Shown one piece after another: positions 46,803 through 60,141 of a stretch of DNA of 64,000 bases; the first letter of the stretch is position 1; the number at the start of each line of letters is the position of its first letter. Made by a program: the position numbers and the translations under genes. Under the pieces are notes generated by a model. That model had not been told where the DNA came from and made no database searches. It was given only the letters and a program-made list of their open reading frames with translations. The stretch comes from Terebella lapidaria. Lineage: Eukaryota; Annelida; Polychaeta; Terebellida; Terebellidae. The stretch covers positions 1,922,001-1,986,000 of the forward strand of contig OX424561.1 of the NCBI GenBank assembly GCA_949152475.1, in the 5' to 3' direction.

Positions 46803-49800
46803 TGTGAGCAGTGAGAGGTGAAGGTATCGGAGTAAAACACCTCAGAATGTTTATTTATCGAATTGAGAAAAGGTGAAAATTCCCTGAAAGGCAAGTAACC
46901 ATATGTGGCAAGATATCGTGTCATATATTAGACTTAACCACTGGAGGGTGAAAGGCAGATCCTAAACATAAATATGTTGAGTTGAAGTAGTTTGTGAAAG
47001 CCGTTTGAGAGGGATTGGTTGTAATACGACAACCCTCGATTCCAAGAATTCCCAAGAACATTCGCTGACAGGCTGTGTTGAATCTGAGCAGCGTCCACAC
47101 AAACACGTGGTACAGATGTCTTGATCGTACACTGTGAGAAAAATACAGGGTAAGAAATGTTACACACATCCTTCATGCTTGTATTAAAAGTTCGGCACAT
47201 ACCCGGTAGATCATAATGCATCTCTGTGAATGATGGTGATATTTTAGAATGGTACTACATGTACATATAGACCAGACATTTCCCGAGGTTCCATGTTGGA
47301 GAGCTTCAAACTCTTGAAGCCATTGTTAATTAACATTCCAGAATCCAGTCTTCTGCTTTCACTTTTGTCAGAAACCTGAGGACTCCAGGCTCTTAATTGC
47401 ACACCAATTAAGGAAGCAACAATTTGTGTAAATAAAGCTCGCCACAAGCTTAGCGCCCTCAGCCTTGGCTCTAACTTGCCCAGCGGCCAGCCTATAGCTG
47501 GGTTCTAATTGTCGCAGCCTTTGATCAGACTGAGAGCCGCTATTTACAGGCACAATAGAGGTACACAGTCTCCCCACTCAGTGGTCAGTTGATCTGTTCC
47601 CTGTCTGTGGACAGCAGTATTACACATTCCATCACCTTTGAAGGTCTTGTTCCTCCTCAGGGACACATCGACATTGGAGACAAGGGTATTGTACCTGGCC
47701 TGCTTTCTCAAGTCCTTGCTTATTATGGGTTTTTGTGTTTGGTCGGCTGTGCGCTATGTCTGTTTGTCTATCTGTCTGTCTCATCTATTTACCGTCGCAG
47801 CACGCCTGCGGTGGACCCACTGTCCCCAGAGTGGGACCCATCTGCTGCCTGCTTCACGCATTCCACTACGTGCGATGGAGGACATTGAGGTCCCCTGCAA
47901 GCGTCATCACTTCCCCAAATATCTCTGTAATTGGTTGCTAACAGCCCATCTCTCTCAAAACCTAAGTAAAGGCCTGGTCTAACACTGTTCCTCAATGGGG
48001 GACAACGTAATGATGTGAGCTGGCCACTCTGGCATTGAAGTCCAGAGAGTGGAGTTCTCCGTGTTCTACTGAAGCCTTTGGAGTGCTGTGTGGAGTGTGT
48101 GAGAGCTAATAAGATCAAAGTCTGCTAGAGTGACCAGCCGACCACTTGAGATAGGAGGGCAGTCCTCGATAAGGGAGACGGGTCCAAGTGGGTCCCCTTC
48201 CTTCCCTCCTTGTGACCTCTAGAGCTGGAGGAGACGTTATTGTCTGCAGTGTGTGGTCAGTGTGCACTGGCCGCCCCTAGGACTGACCATCACAGGAAGT
48301 GGGTCAATGTTCAATGGTGCCTTACTGACCATGCACTAAAAGCGGTGAATAATTATGGCTACAATCAAGCGGCTCACAGACCTCCCAGAAATGTCACCAG
48401 AGCCCACAACAATAGCATTATGCAAAGCTGATTACAGCTGGTGCTAACTTTGATGCTGGGAGAGTCTTAGTCCAGTGATCTTCTCGTTACTATGGTGATA
48501 GGTAATCTCTTGCCCCCATTAAGACAGGATATGTGGGTCATGTTACACTTTTGACCATATTTGCGATGAGGTTCATCAGTTCTGAGACTCCAGCCCCATG
48601 GCACCCCATCCCCCCTCCCACACACACACACCTCAGTCATGGAAAAAATAAAAGACTATTAACAATCAACATTTTACATCATACATTTACATACAAGTCT
48701 ATTTCCACATTTACACAATTTAAAAGTTGATGAATGCATGATTCAAGGTCCTGGAAAAATATACTCATCTATCTGGAAATCAGTCCAGCTCTAGATAGAC
48801 CTGTGTAAATCTTACATCCTTGTTTGTCTGCTTGAGCTCCTCACCAACTGTAATCATTAGTCCTCAAGAATTAGATATGTGGCATTTCACAAATAATCCT
48901 TTATTACTTTATTCCTTCTAATACCAATATAAGCCATGGAATTTCAGTCATAATATACATGCTAATGCAAACATAAATAATACTGTATCAAACCCACTGT
49001 TGAATAACACCTCTCTGTGAAGAACAGACCCTGTATACCTACACATCTATATCTATATCTTGTAATACGGATGAATACTCCCAGTGATACCTAATTAAGG
49101 GAGGAGTGATCTACTTTCTTGATTCCATTTACATTGCAGAAGTTTGTAACTGGATGCCTGGGTAATTGCTTGAGATCAATCAGAGTAGTTATGAGCCTTT
49201 TACGTCGGCTCAAGGTCCCATTATTAGCCTGTGGAGCCCTTTCTGTGCCCCTGCTGTGGCCCCCTCTCCTTCTAACTGTATGTTTTAATTGTGTTTAATT
49301 AACAAACTGTGCTCAGAATCCAACACGGAATTCCAAAGCCATTAGCAAGCTTCAAAGAGCTTTTAAATGCACAGCATGATATTATATATAAATGGAAAGC
49401 TGAAAATAACACACAGAAAACAGAAGAAGGTTTTCAGATAGAGTGTGCTGTGTTGAGGAATTTGTCACGAGAGTTTCCTGGCTCCCCGAGTCTGTGCTGG
49501 TCGCCATGGTAGCGTCGCCATAGTAGCAGGCATGTGATCACTTAGCCAGGGACACTCTGACTGCCTTTTGTCCCGCCAGGAAACAGGAGTCGACTTCAAA
49601 GAGCCTTGAGTGTGACATAACTCCTTATATGGACCTCGCTAGCTGAGGGGAAACTTTTCTTTGGAAGCAAGATATTTGAGGAACTTTGAAGAAAAGTGGC
49701 AGTGAATTTGTGGGGTCAGGGGTCGGTATGCCCAGGTGGCCATGGCGTGTGTGATGGTGACTAATGTCACAGGAAGGAAGGGTTCTTCAACTTCTCCATG

Positions 49801-52800
49801 ACTCAACGGGTCATGTTACATCGTTGTCCTCTCCTGGAAGTAACAGTAACAGTCGGGCTTTGACACACAGTGATTGATCTTTGATAGCGGGGGTTTTGTA
49901 ATACGTTATATTCCATGCAGCCCTTGTTTGCTAATTTTACTGGACACTAGAGGTGATAGAAAGGAGGAAGGAAAAGCCATGTTTGATGTCTGATACTTGA
50001 ATATTAAATGACATCTTGTGTCCGTTAGGCCAGTCCAGTATCTGTTGGGTCTCCCATCACATTATAAAGCCTGTCTTATTGCATTTGTCTTCAGGAATGG
50101 TGGCATCTCTCCCTTTTCACGTACATAAATAAATGCCAGTATATATTTGAAAGGGTATATCCCAAAATAAGACCCAAACCAACTTTAGTCCTTCACAAGT
50201 GACTTTCAAAAGTGTCATCATTGCCATAATGTAGTGTTGAAGGGTACGCCACTGAAATTACATGTATGTTTGAAATATAAACAGACACGTAAGTGGCAAA
50301 GGGTGTTGAGTACTTGTGTAGTTATATCTGGTTGCCGTTAAGTGAGTCGATGGTTGTTGTGGTGCGTTGTCGTGTCTACGGTGAGGATGAAGAGGTCTGG
50401 TGTCGCAGACCCTGGGAGCTGTGGTGGGAGACTTCGATTCCGAGTACGATCACTCCGACCCTTCATTCTCCAATCTTACAGCCTCATATTTCTCCGAGTT
50501 GTTTGCGTGTACTTGGGTGTTTTTGGGTGCCACCTATCGACAAGTCAGTAAGGGTTATATCGTCGACATTCGAAGAGATCTGAACTCACTCCAGGCCGAG
50601 TCAAAGGCCCTCGTAGGTGCAACATCGTCATCAATGCAGTGTGGATGGGCTGCTCCCGGCCAAAAGTCAACAGACGGGTGATCATAGTGTAAATTGAGTA
50701 ATTCTCATAGTGTTTTGATCAATGAAAGTATTGTGTTCTTGCTGCAGAGGAAAGACATATTTATTCATTATTTTCAACATCACTCTAATGAAATTCTTAT
50801 AACTTTTTCAGAAGAAATTCAAATTGATTTTGCCCTAATATTCGTTTCAATAAGGAACTCAGAACAACTTCACAGTGTACACCCTAACTGAACAAGAGGA
50901 AGGCATTTCCGAAATGTAATTAATTTTCCATTTGATTACCCTCAGTTTTACTTGTGTAACCAAGTTTACATTGAAGCTGTTGCTGGTGTTCAGATAGATT
51001 GGTGTTTGATTGCGACATCAGACAACATGACCATGAGATCTGACCACTGACAGATGTACTGTTGATCACTCAGGCCCTGTGGGGAGCTGATCAGAGAGGG
51101 ATGACCAGTCACAGATCTGTAAACCCCTTGACTCTATGGACTGCCCCCTAGTGAGCAACGATATAACTAACTGGTGACATCACAGTTTCTACAACTGTAA
51201 TACCTAAACACAACAATGCCTCCCCTAGCTGAAAGCATGGAAATGATCAGAGAGCCTTGGCCAGTTTGGGATGACCGTGTTACGTAACCCCAGTCTGAAG
51301 GGGTAGTGCCCTCACAGACCCCTGTCTGCCCAGGAACACTACAGAGGCCTTTGATGTCTCTCCTCATGTGATCAATATTAATTTTTTCCCACCCAATAAC
51401 TTGGACAATGCATGGAGCAGCTGAATTTTTGTTCACACTCTACTCCCAGGAAAAGTAATAAAACTGGACAGTTTTCCCTATTGTGCCTGGTCCTGGGGAG
51501 GGCCGGCTGATCGTTCACAGATCACTGCACATTGGCTGTTTGAAGCTTGCATTCCACCACAGCGTTCAGTTCCTGCCCCCTGTATTTGTTGCCCCTGATG
51601 TGTTTGACCTAGCCACACCCCACTGGGACTCTGCTATGTCATGCCTCAATAGCCTTTCTGGGATATTGTCCTAAATGCCTGTAATTTTCCCTGTTATTCC
51701 ATTGAATGTTGTGTGTATTTCCATAATCGGGCAGTTTCTGTCATCAGATATCTCCGGTCGGTCGCCCTGAGCCCAGGAATGTGCCAGCTGCTCCTGTCAT
51801 ACCATCGCGATCAGGGAACTCCAAGCCACAGTCCACAGACACACTCGGGGAAAGCAAATTTGACAAATTCCGGCCATGGTATGCACCGATCAAACGAGCA
51901 GAATTTAATATTCCCCAAGCGATGCTGCCAGAGACAGGAGTAGAAATTTATAAGGAGATGGGGGATAATATTAAGGTGTCATATATCAAAGTAAAAATGA
52001 TGTTTCCGGTGGCTTGCTAAACATATGCAGTGAGCCCCTTTAATCGTGTGACAATAACAGGAGACCAGACTGATTTCTACAGCCACAGGTCTGTCTTTCG
52101 CCTACTTAGCAGTCAACCGGGCATCAGAGGTCAAGTGTCGGTTCTACAGAATCCATGAAACGGATGTTTGATGCCGTTAACCTCCAGATAGACCTTCTTG
52201 CTGGGATTTATTAATAATTTCCGTGATCTCTAGACTTCTAAAAGACGCAGGACATCCACAGGCCCAGTGGTTTATGTACAGGGCCCAGCACTGGTTCAGA
52301 GATTTCACTCCAGCCGGAGAGCTCAGGTGTGGAAGTTCTAGGTGATTGAGCAACAGGTGTCTGTCTTCTAGGAATGGGAGACCAGAGTGGAGAATTGGCC
52401 CCAGGGTGGGGGGGGGGGGGGGTTTGTGGGGAAATAAAATGTGAGGTATGATAACATAAGCTTGCATGGACATAATTATCCTGGAGAGATCAGACTGCTC
52501 AGGATTTATTTGACAACAAAAGACCATGTTTGTGTATGATCAAGATCCGGATCAGTGGGTTTTAGCCAGTGGGAGATGTGTGATTTATATCTGGATCCTC
52601 ATCAGTCAGTTGGGATCAGAGGCTGATACTGAGAGCCAGCAGTAATTAATTCATTAACACTCACCAGCTAGGCCGGCTAATTAGTGGGTATTATGAGCAG
52701 ATCTGAGGTGTTACCTGCTGCAGAGGGAAAAACATCCAAGGGAAAATAAACTTAAAACATATGGTCAGAAATCTGTGATCTATACCTTTCAAGGAAAATG

Positions 52801-53035
52801 ACCTGAATAACCCACAATAGGACAATCAGTATCAGCTGTCCTGTGAGAACTAGACGCTTCCGGTCGCCTACGACCGCTTGGGTGTATCCCCCGTAGCCCT
52901 ATCATCTCTGTTGCCCCAAATATATCACTGTCAAGTGTGAAAAACTAGAGCAAGGGCTAAAAAAGATTACCAGAGAAATATTAAAATCTCAAGTCACAAC
53001 TGTTTTCTTTTCCCCACCAAAACTGCTGCACTGAT
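46803..53035. other. Gene-free unique DNA, possible regulatory sequence
   Basis: 6.2 kb without supported genes. Segments at 47380-47560 and 52620-52710 are unique and dense in TAATTG/TAATTA homeodomain-type words. Frames at 47589-47982 and 50293-50681 were examined and show no domain or splice context. A G run lies at about 52407-52422. Confidence 0.4.
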
Positions 53036-53039
53036 TTTC

Positions 53040-53836
53040 CGAGGTTATTGAAGGTCGAATTCAAAATCACCACTGAAATCTCTTTATATGAATTTCCATT
53101 CGACATGTTTGATAAAATAACGAAAATACAGATAGATCAATCTTTTCACCTATTTATATTTCAACTCAGAATATTTTACAAACTTGGTTCCAAGTTGAAA
53201 TTCAAAGTAAAATTTGACCAAAAATGCATTTCAAGATGACGAAATTGGAGCTAGATTGAACTTCTCACCATAAGTTATATTTCGATTCATAATACATGTA
53301 TGTGCCAAACATGGTTTCAAGTTGAAATTCAAAGTAAAAGTTAATCAAAACTGCATTTCAAGATGACAAAATTGGAGCCAGATCAAACTTTTCGTCATGA
53401 GTTATATTTTAACTCATAATACCTGCCCAACTTGATTTCCAGTTGAAATTCAAACTAAAAGTTGACCAAAACTGCATTTCAAGATGACGAAATTGGACCC
53501 AGATCAAACTTTTTGCCTTGAGTTATATTTCAACTCATAATATGTGCCAAACTTGGTATTAAGTTGAAATTCAATGTAAAAGTTGACCAAAACTGCATTT
53601 CAAGATGACGAAATTGGAGCCAGATAGAACTTTTCGTCATAAGTTATATTTCAACTTATAATATGTGCCAAACATGCTTTCAAGTTGAAATTCAAAGTAA
53701 AAGTTGACCAAAACTGCATTTCAAGATGACGAAATTGGAGCCAGATCGAATTTTTCACCATATAAAGTTATATTTTAACTCATAATTTGTGCCAAACATG
53801 GTTTCAAGTTGAAATTCAAAGTAAAAGTTGATCAAT
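53040..53836. repeat. Satellite-like array A, about 123 bp unit
   Basis: About six units plus a degenerate first one. Each contains GTTATATTTCAACTCATAAT, then TGTGCCAAAC, CAAGTTGAAATTCAAAGTAA and CAAGATGACGAAATTGGAGC. Unit starts (GTTATATTT) fall near 53274, 53400, 53521, 53642 and 53766. Units differ by a few to ten per cent by eye, so the array is of moderate age. Confidence 0.88.
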
Positions 53837-53845
53837 GTTTTCATA

Positions 53846-54700
53846 AAAAGCTATTGTGATCAATAATAGACTTAACTAGCAAAAAAATAATGTTAACTTA
53901 TTTGGTCACAAACATAAAATCTCTACTGGACAAAGCCTTCACCTTGTTGAGCCCAATAATAAATATTTCTTGTCTTAACTATTTTCATTGTGGTCAATAA
54001 TAGACTTAACATGTAAAAATAAAGTTAACTTATTCGGTTACACCCAGAAATTTCTACCGGACAAAACCTTAACCTTGTTGAGCTCAATAATAATTGTTTC
54101 TCATCTTAACTATTTTTATTGAGGTCGATAATAGACTTAACTAGCAAAAAAAATGGTAACTTATTTGGTTACAGACATAAAATGTCTACTGGACAGAATC
54201 TTTACCTTGTTGAGCCCAATAATAAATATTTCCTGTCTTAACTATTTCGTAAAAATAATGTTAACTTATTCAGTACACCCATGAAATCTGTACTGGACAT
54301 ACTTTCACCTTGTTGAGCTTAATAGTAAATATTTCTCATCTTAACTATTTTTATTGTGGTCAATAATAGACTTAACTATTTTTATTGTGGTCAATAATAG
54401 ACTTAACTAGTGAAAGTAATGTTAACTTATTCGGTTACACCAATGAAATTTGTACTGGACAGAACATTTACCTTGTTGAGGTTAATAATAAATATTTCTT
54501 GTCTTAACTATTTTTATTGTGGTCAATAATAGACTTAACTATTAAAAATAATGTTAACTTATTCAGTTACACCCATGAAATTTGTACTGGACAAAACCTT
54601 TACCTTGTTGAGCTTAATAATAAACGTTTCTCGTCTTAACTATTTTTATTGTGGACAATAATAGACTTAACTAATAAAACTAATGTTAACTTATTCAGTA
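53846..54700. repeat. Satellite-like array B, about 130 bp unit
   Basis: Six to seven units of GTGGTCAATAATAGACTTAA followed by TTAACTTATTCGGTTACACC, TTTGTACTGGACAAAACC, TTACCTTGTTGAGCTTAATA and CTTAACTATTTTTATT. One unit is internally short (about 54247-54354), and a 31 bp piece is doubled at 54355-54416. The array directly follows array A but shares no unit with it. Confidence 0.88.
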
Positions 54701-54960
54701 ATATTGTCCTGTTTTCACTGAAAACTTCAGTTCTCCATTCTGAACAAGAAACCAGTGTCATTACCTTCCACTGTACAGGCTATTGGAATGATCGTACATG
54801 TCAAAATGGATATTTCAAAATTCTGTAATAAGTTAGGCTGTTAACATATTAATATTTATATGATCATTCTAAAAAACGATTGGTTTCGTGTGACAGCCCT
54901 TCCCAACAACACTTCCAAATATTATCGAGATTCGTCAAAAATTGCCATCTGTAGAGCGTT

Positions 54961-55296
54961 CACAAGCCATGTGTCTCAAACAGGCTGTTTTCAATGCAAA
55001 ATGTGTCCCCAAACGACCAATTCAGTTGCCACGGCAACCAAAATCGATTGGTGTCGAGATCTTACCATGATATATGTGCCTGCAAAAAATAATGGTGATC
55101 GGGTGAGAATTGCGGCCTGTAGCGCGTTCACAAGCCATGTGTCTCAAACAGGCTGTTTTCAATGCAAAATGTGTCCCCAAACGACCAATTCAGTTGCCAC
55201 GGCAACCAAAATCGATTGGTGTCGGGATCTTACCATTATATATGTGCCTGCAAAAAATAATGGTGATCGGGTGAGAATTGCGGCCTGTAGCGCGTT
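54961..55296. repeat. Near-identical 168 bp tandem duplication
   Basis: CACAAGCCATGTGTCTCAAA begins at 54961 and again at 55129. The copies are nearly identical by eye, so the duplication is recent. A third start (CACAAG) at 55297 immediately diverges. Each copy includes GTTGCCACGGCAAC, an X-box-like palindrome. Since 168 is a multiple of three, a 162-codon frame spans it. I judge that frame non-coding because it holds no known domain and simply translates the duplicated unit. Confidence 0.88.
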
Positions 55297-55376
55297 CACA
55301 AGAAAATCTCTGCGGACACGGACGCGGACGACGAAGCCAAATCCATAGTATCCGCCGAACTTTGTTCGGGGGATAC
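55297..55376. repeat. Tail of a dispersed repeat ending in a hairpin
   Basis: A GGACACGGACGCGGACGACG block is followed by TATCCGCCGAAC-TTT-GTTCGGGGGATA (about 55350-55376), a 12 bp stem with one mismatch and a three base loop. GGACG-rich blocks followed by such hairpins are familiar to me from abundant invertebrate repeats. I believe the duplicated 168 bp unit upstream belongs to the same element, but its ends are not defined here. Confidence 0.45.
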
Positions 55377-55379
55377 AAT

Positions 55380-57977
55380 TATACAAAAGCAGAGCTTCAG
55401 GCATCCAAATATATGTCTTATGTATGATATCCAGAAATCATGTTTTTTGTGCAATATGGGACCAAGGCAAGAGAAATTACCATTTATTTCATGAAACTTA
55501 TTTAGATATCAACAAAAGCGGTCAGTGCTCTTTGGTGACCAGTGCCAATTAATTCTACACCCCAGTGCAATTTGATGTTTGTTCTATAAACCCTGGAGCA
55601 CACAGATAAACTGGCTCTGTAACAAATGACCAGTCTGGAAATAAATGACCGTTTCAACAAAAGGGTTGTAGATTTTAGAAAAAGTCCAAGGCCACGGGAC
55701 CATAAATCTGTAAGACAAGCGACTTCTGTGATCGGCATTGCCTGCACAAGCAACATGTGGTTCATGTGTGCTGTAATTTGTAGAGGTGACGGATCATTAG
55801 CAGAGAGCCATTTCTGGGCCTGGTTCCCAGAAGCTTTTTCTGAACTCTCAGGGCTGAATTGTCAGATATTGGAATGTTGAATTATTGGGCAAAACGTAAA
55901 AAATCAGGACAGTGCTGAAATATTTGTAGGACTGTCATGGGTTACTTAATCTGCAGTAAACCATACATCCTTTTGGCTAGGGGTCTGTTAGAACAATCCT
56001 CCGTACAAGTCATAAACATGGGATTGTTTTTATTATCATCATTTCTCTTCCAGCTACAATGTACTTGTAAATTAGTAATTTTTGGCATTTCCAGCATGCA
56101 TACAATCATATCGTCAACAGATTGAGTTGCTGACAGTTTTCAAGCCTTGTGACTGCCTGTCAGTGAGACTGGATAGATTAGCTGGTGCTGCCACCTGGAG
56201 CTGTGACTGTCAGTGCCTGACACTAGGGGGCAGCACTGAGCCAGACACCTGTTGGACATATTTCTACTGTGGGGATTCGTTCAATACTTGGAGGGGTCAA
56301 TAACTTGTACTCAGTTATCTCCATTTGGTAACTTTGATGTAATGGTCAGCATTAAGTTCATTTGTCATTTGTTATCCTAGCTGGGCAGATTGTCATTGAA
56401 AGGTTAAAATCAAATGTTCAGTCAATATACGTTTAAATGCAATGACAACCATTATTCATTTGCTCCATCAAAAAATCATAATGCTTTATGAAAATTTTTG
56501 TGTGAACAATTTGTCTGTTTATGAGAACTTGAACAATTGTTTATGGTCTTTACATGGGGACCAAAGGGACATTCAATAGACATTAGAAACATGAAAGGTT
56601 TGAAATAGACTTGGATGTTTTAGCTAATTTGCATATGTATGATGTATGCGATAGATGCAGCAGGTATAAATGGTAATTGTACAACATTTATTGAATAATT
56701 CATGACTTTTTGCATCATTTTGTAGTGAACAGCATAATTATACACAAGCTGCCAAAACGTAGTATACTTTTACTAAGTAATAGGCCACTTGAAAGACTTG
56801 TGCATAAATACATGTACCTGTGTGTGTGTGGGGGGGGGGGGTGGGGGGGGAAGCATGGATATTTTATAATATAGGGAAGTCCAGTATTTAGCCATGTGAG
56901 GTAGAGTGATTTGTACAGTTCTGGATCAATCACCATGACGACCACCCAGCCTGTCCCCCACAGCACCCAGTCTTACACCAGACACACTGAGACCTAATCA
57001 CAGGGATCTAGCCACAAGATCAAGAGCAATCAGTCATTAATTATTGATCCCCCCTTACCTGGGTCCCCCCCCCCCCCCCCTCTCTCCATCACCTCCTACT
57101 GGTTTCCAGGAACGTTCAGATCTGTTCCCTTGGAGCCAGTCAATGGGAGTCAAGCGGAGCGTTAGATGGAATGGGCTGGGGAAGAGGTCCTGGTTTATAG
57201 CACCAGTCTGGGGAAATTTATCCCTTTTGGCGGGAAAATTGCCAGGTTAGTAACAGTAACTTTGGTTGTGATTAGGGATCTGGATCCTAATGCTGAGGAT
57301 TCCGTATAGAATTGGCAGGAAGACAGGATCCAGTGGGTAGGGAGGGGGTTGGTCTGCTCCAGGTGGCCGCAGCACACCTAGGATCTATGCCAGGATTTCC
57401 CGGCATTTGTTGATATTTGTTTAGTTTGATATCATTCCCAGGACACCTGGCCGTGGGCCCGAGCTGTAAACAAGGTGTGATTGGGACATAATTGACCGAT
57501 CAACGTCCTAGGTACAAAATTAACAGCTCTCATTCATAGCAGTTTCGTGGCGGCATGTGTTACCAGATCCAGCCTCTAGTGCATGCCGCTTTAAACTTTT
57601 ACTTCGGGCTACCTGACAAGGAACTATCAGCTTCTCTGGTCTAATTTGAGTCCTTCAGCTGTCGATGAAATAAACTTCACACGAGGGGAGCATGTAGCTC
57701 TGCGGTCAAGGACATTATTTAGCCAGATTTGCACTGCTGATACATTAGAACCTCGTTTCTTGTGGGTGAGTTTTCTAGGAACAAAGTATTCAGCCTTTCT
57801 TCATGCTACATTCTCTCATGTGTTTTTGATTACTGATCGAGCTCCCGGATCAGGAATATAGTGAGTGAGATAGCATAATAGACTCGAGATATGCAGCAAA
57901 TCTCCCCGGCAAATTCTCAGTCCATTTGGCACAGATCCCGATTCTAGCTGATTTGTTTCTGTTAGCCACAAACATGT
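55380..57977. other. Gene-free DNA
   Basis: No supported gene. Homopolymer runs lie at 56830-56850 (G with one T) and about 57066-57081 (C). Frames of 60-87 codons lack domain signatures. Confidence 0.45.
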
Positions 57978-58916
57978 ATAAGGGTCATTCCATGCCATTT
58001 CAACCATTTTTCAACACTTCCCACGCACTTGGTCTCAGAAAATTCTGAAAATTGTACCAGATGCTCCCCTACTATTCTGGACACATCATGTAAAATTTCA
58101 GTGTGGTCAGTCGAGAACTTTTCGAGATATGACCACTTTAGTAGGGGGGGTATCCATCAATTTTGATGCAAAATTTGCGGACCCTTATTTCTTATCGATT
58201 TTCACAGATCAATTTCTCAGCAACTACTTCACATAGGCACCTGAAATTTCAAAATCTAGTACATATTTTTCTGGTCTTTCAGAATATACAAACACATTTG
58301 GAATACATCTAAGCAGTTGGGTATGCTGGCCCTCCAAAAATGGGAAAAATTTCATGGTCGTTAGTGGCTGAACCATGTTTAGGCCATCAGATATTGTCTT
58401 TCCAGATGCATTAGACAGCTATAACTTCTAGTATTTGTGAATACTTACATGTCCTTTGAGAAACTAAAGCCATTTGACATATACATGTTTTTGTGTCTGT
58501 GTAGCAGACCTCTAAATCTCCTGAAATCTGTTTCGGATCAATTTTTCAATCTGCCAAAACCCAATGTGGGAATGTATGAAAACCTCCAATTTTTTTTTCA
58601 TTCTGAAGCACAAAGAGTAGGCTTTTTGAGGATATAAAACTTTTTTTCTTTATGCCACCCCTTCATTTTTTATTTTCATGCTCAAAACGTGAATAATTCA
58701 CCATTCTCACCATTTTCGAATGTTCAAATTCATTTACCTTAGATCATCTGAACAGTCAATTTTTTGTTGCTTCATGAGTGTGAATTCATGTATTGTTTGT
58801 TTCAAGAAAACAACATCTCAAAATATACTTCATTTATTATTGTACAGGCTGAACTTTTACATGTTCTCTCCATGTGGTACCGTGTTAATTGTCATTGTCA
58901 TTGCTGCTTCTAAGTA

Positions 58917-60141
58917 CAGTCAAACCTGTCTATGTGAGACATGCTGGGGACTTTGACAAAATGTCTCGCTTATGGAGGTGGCTCTGTTATCCAGGGTGAG
59001 ATAGCTGGGCGCCAAGTGAAATTTTAACATATATGTTAATGTACAAATCCAAAAATCTAAAACAGACTTGATAGACATACAGTACTTTTTACGACTTGGT
59101 GCCTTTGTCTGAAAAAAATAATAAAATGAAATCCAATTAAATGTTTTTTTTCTTGTTTTTCACTTGTTTCTATTCCGAGTTGCACATTTTAGATTTTTTA
59201 TTGTCATCTTCATAATCTCAACTTGATCATTGGTCCTGACACCTAAACTTGTCGAGTGGTCACGTCAGTGAACCACCGCCGTGTTAGAGTGTTGATTTCT
59301 TCATTGCCAGTTTTTCTGATTTTTCGTTTACGATCGCTTGGGGCATTGCTCTCAAACTCGTCCAAAACTTCAGCCTTGCGCTTGACAAGCCGATTTATCT
59401 GGTCTTTGCTGACCCCAAAAGCATCGACAACTTTGCGCGAACTTTGTAATTTATCATACAGTTCAATCGCCTTCACTTTGTGGGCGAGTTAGAGCGTTAC
59501 AGGTTGAGATTTTGTTTTTGGTTTAGACATGATTGTTGATTTGCCAGTAAGTACTGATATTAAATAAAGCGAACTTCTTAAATTGTATTAATCTACTCGG
59601 CAGTCAGCTACTCGATTTGTTATTACGTGTCACCCGTGTCAACAAAAAGTAAGAGTCACTATGTCTGCGACTTGAAATCACATCAGGGAACACAACCAGC
59701 AGTGTGACCAGGCTTCATTTAGTCACAATCTATTACAGTGTATTTTAATTGAAAATTGGTCATGTATGCGATATTGATAATGTACGTGCTATAACGGCAA
59801 TCAATGAAACGTGACAGCGATGCCCCGCCCATAATTAACCCCAGTGATGGAATCCGCTACAGCCATTGGTTAACAGCATGTGACGACACCGATCAATAGC
59901 GGGAATCACCGTGCTTAATTGGCGTTGAACAATCGACCGGTGACATCGCTCATGTGACTGGCGCTCATACATAGGGTTATCGTAGATTGCGGACTGCAAA
60001 TCACTGGCGCTCGGCGCCGTTGAGCAGGTGTATCGCATTCACAGTACATTTAACATGGCAGAGGGATCGGGACTTTGAGAAAACGTCTCGCTTGGGCAGG
60101 TGTCGCCCATATAAAGGTGTATCGCTCACCAGGTTTGACTG
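58917..60141 (-). mobile_element. Tigger/pogo-type transposon derivative, 1.2 kb, nested in the long-arm element
   Basis: The termini CAGTCAAACCTG and CAGGTTTGACTG are perfect inverted copies for 12 bp and are bordered by TA on both sides (58915-58916, 60142-60143). A further internal match reads GGACTTTGA-AAAA-GTCTCGCTT on both ends. TA target duplication, CAGTCAAACC ends and a CENP-B-like N-terminal domain inside identify the pogo/Tigger group. At 1.2 kb against a typical 2-3 kb, most of the transposase is missing. It sits inside the left arm of the larger element, so it is the younger insertion. Confidence 0.85.
59240..59530 (-). pseudogene. CENP-B-type N-terminal fragment of a Tigger transposase
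   Basis: From the ATG at 59530 (MSKPKTKS...) the frame runs into an in-frame TAA at codon 14. It continues as KVKAIELYDKLQSSRKVVDAF with GVSKDQINRLVKRKAEVLDE next, the psq-like helix-turn-helix of CENP-B/Tigger proteins. Then come RKIRKTGNEEINTLTRRWF and the start of the second DNA-binding helix bundle, which meets a stop after about 97 codons. A following VSGPMI matches the family, but the frame then ends. The DDE catalytic domain is absent. It cannot encode a working transposase. Confidence 0.8.

Noticed and set aside
47589-47982. Overlapping frames with hydrophobic stretches
   Set aside because: Three frames overlap with no family resemblance or splice structure. Treated as chance.
50293-50681. 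Three overlapping frames of 69-96 codons
   Set aside because: No recognised domain and no reason to prefer one frame over the others.
54860-55348. 162-codon frame with repeated Cys motifs
   Set aside because: It follows the 168 bp duplication, which is also a multiple of three. No domain is recognised, and the block looks like part of a dispersed non-coding repeat.
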